DNA from: Bacteroides sp. Marseille-P3684
Lineage (GTDB): Bacteria > Bacteroidota > Bacteroidia > Bacteroidales > Bacteroidaceae
DNA: 64,000 nt
Assembly: GCF_900291465.1 (NCBI RefSeq)
Contig: NZ_LT985808.1
Span: 3,465,228 to 3,529,227, forward strand
Reading direction: 5' to 3'
This document shows, piece by piece, positions 58,184-64,000 of the stretch. The stretch's first letter is position 1, and each line of letters starts with the position of its first letter. The position numbers were made by a program, and so were the translations under genes. The notes under the pieces were generated by a model, which made no database searches, was not told where the DNA came from, and saw nothing but the letters and a program-made list of their open reading frames with translations.

Positions 58184-58757
58184 TTGGACGGAATTGGGCA
58201 TCGCTGAACTGATGGCATCAACAATATGGGGTGGACATATTCCATCGGTAATACCGTAAATGCATGCAAACGAATGTAGGGGCGACCGGTCGGGTCGCCC
58301 GATACACACGCCGCACGGTCAATTGTCCACCGTTATATATAAATGCAGGGAAAACAATCAGGATTGGACCGGACATTTGTGTGTGACAGTCGTTTGTTGG
58401 ACCGGGCGACCAGACCGGTCGCCCCTATATTTTGATTGATTGGACGGAATTGGGCATCGTCGAACTGATGGCATCAACAATATGGGGTGGACATATTCTA
58501 TCAATAATCACACGAATGCATGCAAACGAATGTAGGGGCGACCGGTCGGGTCGCCCGATACACACGCCGCAGGGTTCATTGTCCACCGCTATGTATGAAT
58601 GCGGAAAAACAATCAGGATTGGACCGGACGTTTGTGTGTAGCAGTCGTTTGTTGGACCGGGCGACCAGACCGGGCGCCCCTACATTTTTGATTGATTGGA
58701 CGGAATTAGGCATCGTCGAACCGATGGCATCAACAATATGGGGTGGACATATTTAGA
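58184..58757. repeat. 256-bp tandem repeat, 2.2 copies, with MITE-like arms
   Basis: Units begin at 58184, 58440 and 58696 (same TTGGACGGAATT start), exactly 256 bp apart; the third is cut at about 58757. Each full unit contains 24-bp near-perfect inverted arms (first unit 58277-58300 and 58404-58427, one mismatch) of the type TAGGGGCGACCGGTC. Each arm is itself partly palindromic. No coding capacity is convincing. Confidence 0.9.
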
Positions 58758-58912
58758 ATAAACGCCTTGTTTATCCGCCACATCTCATCATTGCTTTGGA
58801 CGATATTATACGCTTCATCCCACCCATCCTCTCCCAAATCAAAGTAGGTATAGTCTTCTCCCGCTCTTTTTATGTATAATGTTTCTGCTTCATAGTCATA
58901 TTTTCCCAACAT
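58730..58912 (-). pseudogene. truncated small gene running into the tandem repeat
   Basis: 60 residues: MLGKYDYEAETLYIKRAGED, then a charged middle, ending NDEMWRINKAFILNMSTPYC. The last seven residues and the stop codon are read from the 256-bp repeat itself, so its natural 3' end has been lost. It resembles the tail of small polymorphic-toxin-associated proteins, but I cannot assign a family. The upstream immunity-like gene is 26 bp away. Confidence 0.6.
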
Positions 58913-58938
58913 TTTCTGCTTATTCTAGTTAGGATTTT

Positions 58939-59475
58939 TCATTTGTTCGTCTTTTGCTCCCAACGGCCCAATCTTTTCCTCTTTTCTAACTGATGCAGTG
59001 CTAGTTCTTTTATCTTTTCGTCGCTTGTTTCTGCAGCTAATTTCTCTAATGCAGAGAGACTTTCTGGCTGAGGTTGAGCACCAATTGCATAGATAATCTT
59101 TTTTATATAAGAATATTTAGTTACTACATCTTCTTGAAGGTATTTAGGTATCTTGATTAATGCTTCTAATAGCAAAGATATATTTGCAACATTTTTATTA
59201 AAATGCCATTGAAAAGAACCTACAATATCTTCATGCTCTATATGCCAATCTTCAAGCAATAATTTCTTGTAAACATTTTCAAAAGACTTTATATTTCTAA
59301 TAGGTACAAGTCTCAAATAACACAATGCATCACAATCTCTATTTGAGATAATCTCATTATAATTTTTGATTATGTAATCTTCGTTTTTATATTGAGGCAT
59401 TTTTTGATAAAAATCATCAAGAGGAATCTTAGAAGATACAAAATCAAGAATAATATTTTTTTCTGATTCGGTCAT
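58939..59475 (-). CDS. immunity-like protein for the adjacent toxin
   Basis: 178 residues, no signal, strongly AT-rich, mostly helical ([44 protein letters not shown]). Its ATG overlaps the stop of the large upstream gene by 4 bp (59472-59475), the usual toxin-immunity coupling. I infer that it blocks the toxin domain encoded just before it; the fold may be HEAT-like. Confidence 0.65.
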   Translation of the reverse strand: MTESEKNIILDFVSSKIPLDDFYQKMPQYKNEDYIIKNYNEIISNRDCDALCYLRLVPIRNIKSFENVYKKLLLEDWHIEHEDIVGSFQWHFNKNVANISLLLEALIKIPKYLQEDVVTKYSYIKKIIYAIGAQPQPESLSALEKLAAETSDEKIKELALHQLEKRKRLGRWEQKTNK

Positions 59476-62400
59476 TTCTTTATGATTTTAATTAGTTGAT
59501 ATTCTATTATATTATTATTGAAAATATCAAGAGCCTTTCCTTGCCCTAATGCTATATTCACTTGTTTAGATTTTGTTTCTTTTACCGTTTCTACTTTAAA
59601 ACGAGCTCTTGATTTATTCCAATTACCACCTATTTCAGAATTCGTAGGCATTTCTCCAAATTGCCTTTTTACCAAAGGATTTCCATCTGTAATACCTATC
59701 AATCTTAGTTCATCTATAGTTCCTTCCTTCATCTTGAATTTAACAAGATAGCCCTCATAATCTTCAGAAAAAATTATATTGGGTGAAGTGGTCGTTTCGC
59801 CTGTGCCTAACATTCTATTAGTTTTTAGAAGTTCTTCGTAGTGTTCTTTAGACATTGTTCTGTAAAAGACTTCACCATTTTCATACACTTCATAATCGCC
59901 TATTTTCTTTACAAATTGCCCTAAATCGAGTTTATCAACAAGTTTAGAAATATTTTTCGAGGCATTTTTAGCCTTGGCGGCTTTCTCCACAAGCGCATCA
60001 AACTCCTTGAGTTCCTTCTGTGCAACCTTGTTCTCCACCAAAACCCTGCGCACACTGAAAGCATGGTTATTGACAGCCAGCAAGCTACCCTGCGCAATGT
60101 TGGCAACATCAATACCCATGCTCAGGGCAGAGTAGGCTTTGATAAAGTCTTCACCCCAGGATTGCGTCTCAATGTAGGTTCGCAGGGATGAGTTATCAAA
60201 GAACAGATGCGTAGCATCATTCAGCAAGCCGGTCCAGGCTATCGTACGGGCTATCTTTCCCGTGCTGCTCAGTAGCGTGTAAGTCGACCCGTAAACGGCT
60301 ATGGATTGCAAGGACCAGCTAACGGCTGCCTCCATGCGTTTTGCTTCCTGCTCGGCAGCAAGATGGTACATGTAGATAGCCGGGACAGCCGAATATTGAT
60401 TTTCGTTCACATTCTGCTCTTGCGTGAAGAGCAGGTAAACGGGTGACAGGGGATTGTGGGAGACTCTCGGTGTAACCTGTACAAACTGTACCGGGAATCC
60501 ACTGCCTCTGTTGCTCCACAAGTCAAGCATACGGTTATTCAGTTGTCCGTGATGCTGTATGCCTTCGGTAAGGAAGAAAATATTCTCTTTCTTATAGTAC
60601 GAAGCGATTCCCTCAGGTGTCTCTTTCCAATGGGCACTGAAGGATTCCAGTATCTTATTCAGCAAAAGGCGCCGGTTCTCCTCACTGTCTATTTTATTGT
60701 ACAGGTCAATGGTTGTTTGTGGGTGGGCTTCCAGATAGTCATACAGCCTTGCCTGATTGTTGATGTGGGAGAGAATATTCAGTGCGGCTTTTTCCTCATC
60801 CGTATCAAACTGCCAGCCGACCAAGGTCTGCATCACCCGATTGGACATGTCACAACCGGCCAATGTCGTCAGGTGCTGCAGCAACCTGTCATCGTCGAGC
60901 GTGTCCAATACGAAACCCGGAGCCGTCTCATAGACAAGGTCCAGCTTATCGCAATCCTCGCCAGCTCCGGTCAAGGCCTTGTGGTACAGATCAATAATAG
61001 TCTTTTGTGATACCTGATAGCCTAAATAGTCAAGTAAACAGGCAAAGTCATCATAGTTGTAACACCACAACCGGATGGCTTTCTCCTTGTCATTCTTCCT
61101 TTCTGAATAGGAGAAAATCAGGTTGAAGCCTGTGTGGAATTTATTGTCAAAGTCCAGTTCATAGTTAATCGAATTGGTGACATTCTTTTCGTTAACCGAG
61201 AAGTCTACGATGCCGTCGCTTCCTAATTCAGCATAGAGCTGAATACTCCGTTTCTCCGACACAACCGTGCTGATGGAAACATCAAACAGACTGAATCCTT
61301 TGTAATAGTCATCTTTACGGTAGGGAACTCCCGATCTTGACCTGTTACTCTTTATCCAGTCCAGCAGCTTCTTGATTTCTACATTGTGGCTTTGTGTCTG
61401 TGTGGCCTTGTCCATCGCCGTGAACACCGCCGGATTGGCCATGACGTTCCACTGGAAGGCGGCAAGCTCTCTTGCTCCCGGAGTGTAGTCCATCAGGTTG
61501 TAGGTCTTCCCTTGGGACTTCCTGCCACCGTATTCCCCGTCGAAGGTGTGCTGCAGGGTGAAGAGACCGTGACCCACTTCATGGGCAATGGTACGGGCAA
61601 GCGCATCCGTATTCGGGCTGTTACCGGCGAAGATGTATCCGAACCGGCTCTTACGGGGCATTTCACCCTGCAGACCGTCCTTCTCGTCCTCCAGGCCTTT
61701 GGCACCGTCCAGCACAAAGAGGTAGAGACCGTCGAGTGTGCCGGCTTGTTCCTGGTACGTCTGCTGCAGGTTGAGCATCTCGGTGCTCTCCTTGAGTTCC
61801 TTCTCATATCCCCAGAAGGACTTGCCAACCGTGCTGAGCAGGCCGTCCTTCTCACTCTCCACTTCCCAGTCGTAGTTGCCGCGCAGGCTCTCATCCACAT
61901 CGACGGTGAACCGGACGCCGGCTGGATGATAGATGGCATTGAGCTCCCTCTCAATGGCGACCTTGTCCAACTTCGCCTCATTGATGGGGACCAGAGTGAC
62001 CTTGTGCTGCTGACGGGCATAGCTCACCACACGGAGCTTGCCGATGACAGCCCCATCGTAGACGGCAAAGACCTCGTAACCGGAGCCTGACGCTACGGAA
62101 CGGAGGGTGACTGTCCAGGACTGCTCCGACTCATTGAGCCGGGCAGGAAGGGCCGTGGTATTGGGCTCGGACACAAAGCGGACCTTGGTCAAGTCGATGT
62201 CCTTCAGCCCGTCATAACGGGCCGTTACGACATCCTCCTCGCCGACCGGAACGAGCTTCCAGGGGGCGATATATCCCTTGGCAAAAGGTTTGTAGAAGCG
62301 GTCCACCTTGACGCTCTTCTGATACCACTTCTCCTTTCCGTCATCGAAGGCATATTCACCCTCTCCACGCTCGAAGCGTACATAGCCGTACTTGCTGGAG

Positions 62401-64000
62401 AGTGATTCCGGGTTGAAGTCGCCGACACGGTCCACGCGTTCACACATGAGACGGACCTTGCCGTCCGTGCCATCCGGGGCAGTCCCGGAATCATCCGGGG
62501 TGTTGCCTCCAGTTGTCCCGACCTGATAGCTGTTGCCCTTGCTGTCGGTGACGAGCAGGGGGAAGATGCTCTCATACGGGGCATTCGCCGGCACATCGAG
62601 CCGGATGGTCTGCGGATTCCCGTCGGCATCCGTCGTCTCCAGTTCCCCCGTTGCGGGATTGTACGTTATCTGGGGCAGGTCGGGCAACGTAAAATCCAGC
62701 TTGTGCTCGCGCATCCGGATGGTCGCGGGTCGGATGTCCTTTCCACCGTCATCCACATAGTCGAGGTTGGAAACCTTTGATTTCCGTTCATCGTAGGAGG
62801 CTTCCACCGTCCCGCCTGTCTGGAAGTTGTCCACATTGATGCGGAGACGGTCGAAGCGAAGGGAGACCGGCGTGTCGATGACGGTCTTCAGACGTGTCTT
62901 TCCCCGACCCGAATACCAGCCGTCACCCAGGGACGTCACCTCGGTAATTGTCATGGGGTAGTCGCCGCCTATCGTGACGACATCTCCGACCTTTACGCTC
63001 AAATTGGGGACCTGCGACAGGTCGCTCCGCACGGGTTCCTTACCGCAGTCTGCCAGCAGCTCTTCATTACGGCTGCTGAGTGTGAACTCCTGCACATCCG
63101 AGAACACGGGACGATTGTCCGTGCAGAGAGTGCCCACCCGCCACTGGTAGGTCCATCCGGGTTTGAGCCGTGCCAGCGTCAGGGACTCGCCCGACACCTG
63201 GACGTCGCTCCATTCATAGACATTGAGACGGGTCTTGGGACGGCACTCGACGACATAGCCGGTCGTGCCGATGACCTTGTCCCAGGAAAGGTCCACCTTG
63301 GCAAACCGGGGATGGGACTTCAGACCGGTGGGGGCCTGGCAATCGTCGTTGAGATAGAACCAGCTGACCTCACTGAAGCCACCGTTCTCGAACATGCCGA
63401 CTTCATCGATGCCATCACGGGCTATCGCCTGTACCTGCCAGGCATAGCGCCGGTTCGGAAACAGGACGGGTTCGAGGTGGGTGTAGTTCAGCGTGGTGTT
63501 GCGCGTACGGACACGGTAAATCTCATTCCCATAGGCAAACGCGGACTGGGGAGCGGCACCGTTGTCAGGCAGTTCCTTCAAGACGAACTCATACTCGGTG
63601 CCGGCAAGTCCCTGATGGCGCGGCATCCACTGGAAACGGAGATAGAGAGGCTCCGTGATGGCGATTTGTGCGTCTTTCTCCGGAGAGTTTAGCTGGGGAG
63701 GTTTCTTTACATCGAGATAAGAGCGTCCTGCATGCCAGTCCGACAGGGTACGGCCGGTGTAGTAGTCGACGACCTGTACGGCGAACTCGGTGTAGCCCGT
63801 GGGAAGCTGCCCGTTCCGCAGACGTCCGTTCGTCTGCAGGTTCTCAGGCTGCAGGTAGGGGGCAAGGTCGATGTTCGTCAGCCGTGTGGGCACGTTGGCA
63901 TAGAGCTCCAGCATCGGATAGTCCGCATCCTCACGGCTTTCGGCACGGAACCCTGTACTTTTCAGCTTGATGCGCAGCTTCGCAAAGAGCAAGGGCTGCT
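59472..64000 (-). CDS. giant FN3/metalloprotease polymorphic-toxin-like protein (partial)
   Basis: Open to the right edge; about 1507 residues are visible. FN3-like domains in the first 320 residues ([33 protein letters not shown]), a middle TANFOR-like region, a metalloprotease motif [16 protein letters not shown] (HExxH) near residue 804, and a helical linker. The last ~150 residues (from [22 protein letters not shown] to INIALGQ-like [17 protein letters not shown]) look like a C-terminal toxin cassette, perhaps of the ADP-ribosyltransferase-like type. DNA below about 59950 is visibly AT-rich while the rest is GC-rich, as expected after a toxin-tip exchange. Confidence 0.7.
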   Translation of the reverse strand, partial: QPLLFAKLRIKLKSTGFRAESREDADYPMLELYANVPTRLTNIDLAPYLQPENLQTNGRLRNGQLPTGYTEFAVQVVDYYTGRTLSDWHAGRSYLDVKKPPQLNSPEKDAQIAITEPLYLRFQWMPRHQGLAGTEYEFVLKELPDNGAAPQSAFAYGNEIYRVRTRNTTLNYTHLEPVLFPNRRYAWQVQAIARDGIDEVGMFENGGFSEVSWFYLNDDCQAPTGLKSHPRFAKVDLSWDKVIGTTGYVVECRPKTRLNVYEWSDVQVSGESLTLARLKPGWTYQWRVGTLCTDNRPVFSDVQEFTLSSRNEELLADCGKEPVRSDLSQVPNLSVKVGDVVTIGGDYPMTITEVTSLGDGWYSGRGKTRLKTVIDTPVSLRFDRLRINVDNFQTGGTVEASYDERKSKVSNLDYVDDGGKDIRPATIRMREHKLDFTLPDLPQITYNPATGELETTDADGNPQTIRLDVPANAPYESIFPLLVTDSKGNSYQVGTTGGNTPDDSGTAPDGTDGKVRLMCERVDRVGDFNPESLSSKYGYVRFERGEGEYAFDDGKEKWYQKSVKVDRFYKPFAKGYIAPWKLVPVGEEDVVTARYDGLKDIDLTKVRFVSEPNTTALPARLNESEQSWTVTLRSVASGSGYEVFAVYDGAVIGKLRVVSYARQQHKVTLVPINEAKLDKVAIERELNAIYHPAGVRFTVDVDESLRGNYDWEVESEKDGLLSTVGKSFWGYEKELKESTEMLNLQQTYQEQAGTLDGLYLFVLDGAKGLEDEKDGLQGEMPRKSRFGYIFAGNSPNTDALARTIAHEVGHGLFTLQHTFDGEYGGRKSQGKTYNLMDYTPGARELAAFQWNVMANPAVFTAMDKATQTQSHNVEIKKLLDWIKSNRSRSGVPYRKDDYYKGFSLFDVSISTVVSEKRSIQLYAELGSDGIVDFSVNEKNVTNSINYELDFDNKFHTGFNLIFSYSERKNDKEKAIRLWCYNYDDFACLLDYLGYQVSQKTIIDLYHKALTGAGEDCDKLDLVYETAPGFVLDTLDDDRLLQHLTTLAGCDMSNRVMQTLVGWQFDTDEEKAALNILSHINNQARLYDYLEAHPQTTIDLYNKIDSEENRRLLLNKILESFSAHWKETPEGIASYYKKENIFFLTEGIQHHGQLNNRMLDLWSNRGSGFPVQFVQVTPRVSHNPLSPVYLLFTQEQNVNENQYSAVPAIYMYHLAAEQEAKRMEAAVSWSLQSIAVYGSTYTLLSSTGKIARTIAWTGLLNDATHLFFDNSSLRTYIETQSWGEDFIKAYSALSMGIDVANIAQGSLLAVNNHAFSVRRVLVENKVAQKELKEFDALVEKAAKAKNASKNISKLVDKLDLGQFVKKIGDYEVYENGEVFYRTMSKEHYEELLKTNRMLGTGETTTSPNIIFSEDYEGYLVKFKMKEGTIDELRLIGITDGNPLVKRQFGEMPTNSEIGGNWNKSRARFKVETVKETKSKQVNIALGQGKALDIFNNNIIEYQLIKIIKK

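Noticed and set aside
58432..58756. small frames within the 256-bp repeats
   Set aside because: They exist in multiple repeats with no start signal; a consequence of the repeat.

Overview
The window reads as chromosomal DNA of a gut-type Bacteroidales (Bacteroides/Phocaeicola-like). Evidence: a SusC/SusD pair with an ECF sigma/anti-sigma switch, many lipoproteins, a dense run of plant-glycan glycoside hydrolases, and promoters of the Bacteroidetes -33/-7 type (TTTG or TTG, about 19 nt, then TAnnTTTG).

Layout. 1-6.2 kb: an AT-rich leftward locus of ECF sigma factor, FecR-type anti-sigma, SusC with an STN signalling domain, and SusD (cut by the left edge). 6.27-6.63 kb: a five-repeat, 47-bp type II-C-like CRISPR array with no cas genes in the window; each repeat carries a Bacteroidetes promoter. 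Then come tRNA-His, a CapA-like protein, folD and ffh. 11.1-11.3 kb: a structured RNA candidate with its own promoter and terminator. 11.4-15.8 kb: a membrane-anchored protein, a PhnP-like hydrolase, murB and a DUF4348-like lipoprotein. 16-18.3 kb: a fragment of an ATP-binding protein and three tandem paralogous secreted proteins. 18.3-19.4 kb: a repeat-rich spacer. 19.4-23.9 kb: pheS, an MFS transporter, nth and pgk. 24-29 kb: an SsuA-like lipoprotein, a porin, a TPR protein and a small lipoprotein.

29-58 kb: a leftward carbohydrate cluster (GH127, GH141, MFS, GH78, a GH67-like protein, a GH43/GH2/malectin fusion, two GH2, GH106, sialate O-acetylesterase, DUF6078, DUF5703/GH95-like). Two rhamnosidases, several beta-galactosidase-type enzymes, an arabinofuranosidase and GH141 suggest a rhamnose/galactose/arabinose-containing pectin or arabinogalactan. 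GH78 has no signal peptide and overlaps an MFS gene, suggesting inner-membrane import and cytoplasmic completion. No SusC/SusD accompanies this cluster here.

58-64 kb: a 256-bp tandem repeat with MITE-like arms, a small gene whose end lies in that repeat, an immunity-like gene, and a very large FN3/metalloprotease protein whose AT-rich C-terminus looks like a swapped polymorphic-toxin domain.

The most unusual signal is a family of short tandem palindrome arrays at three intergenic sites (18865-18944, 31565-31691, 47648-47720). The palindrome sequence differs at each site, but the period is exactly 22 bp at all three. I know of no described feature that explains this.
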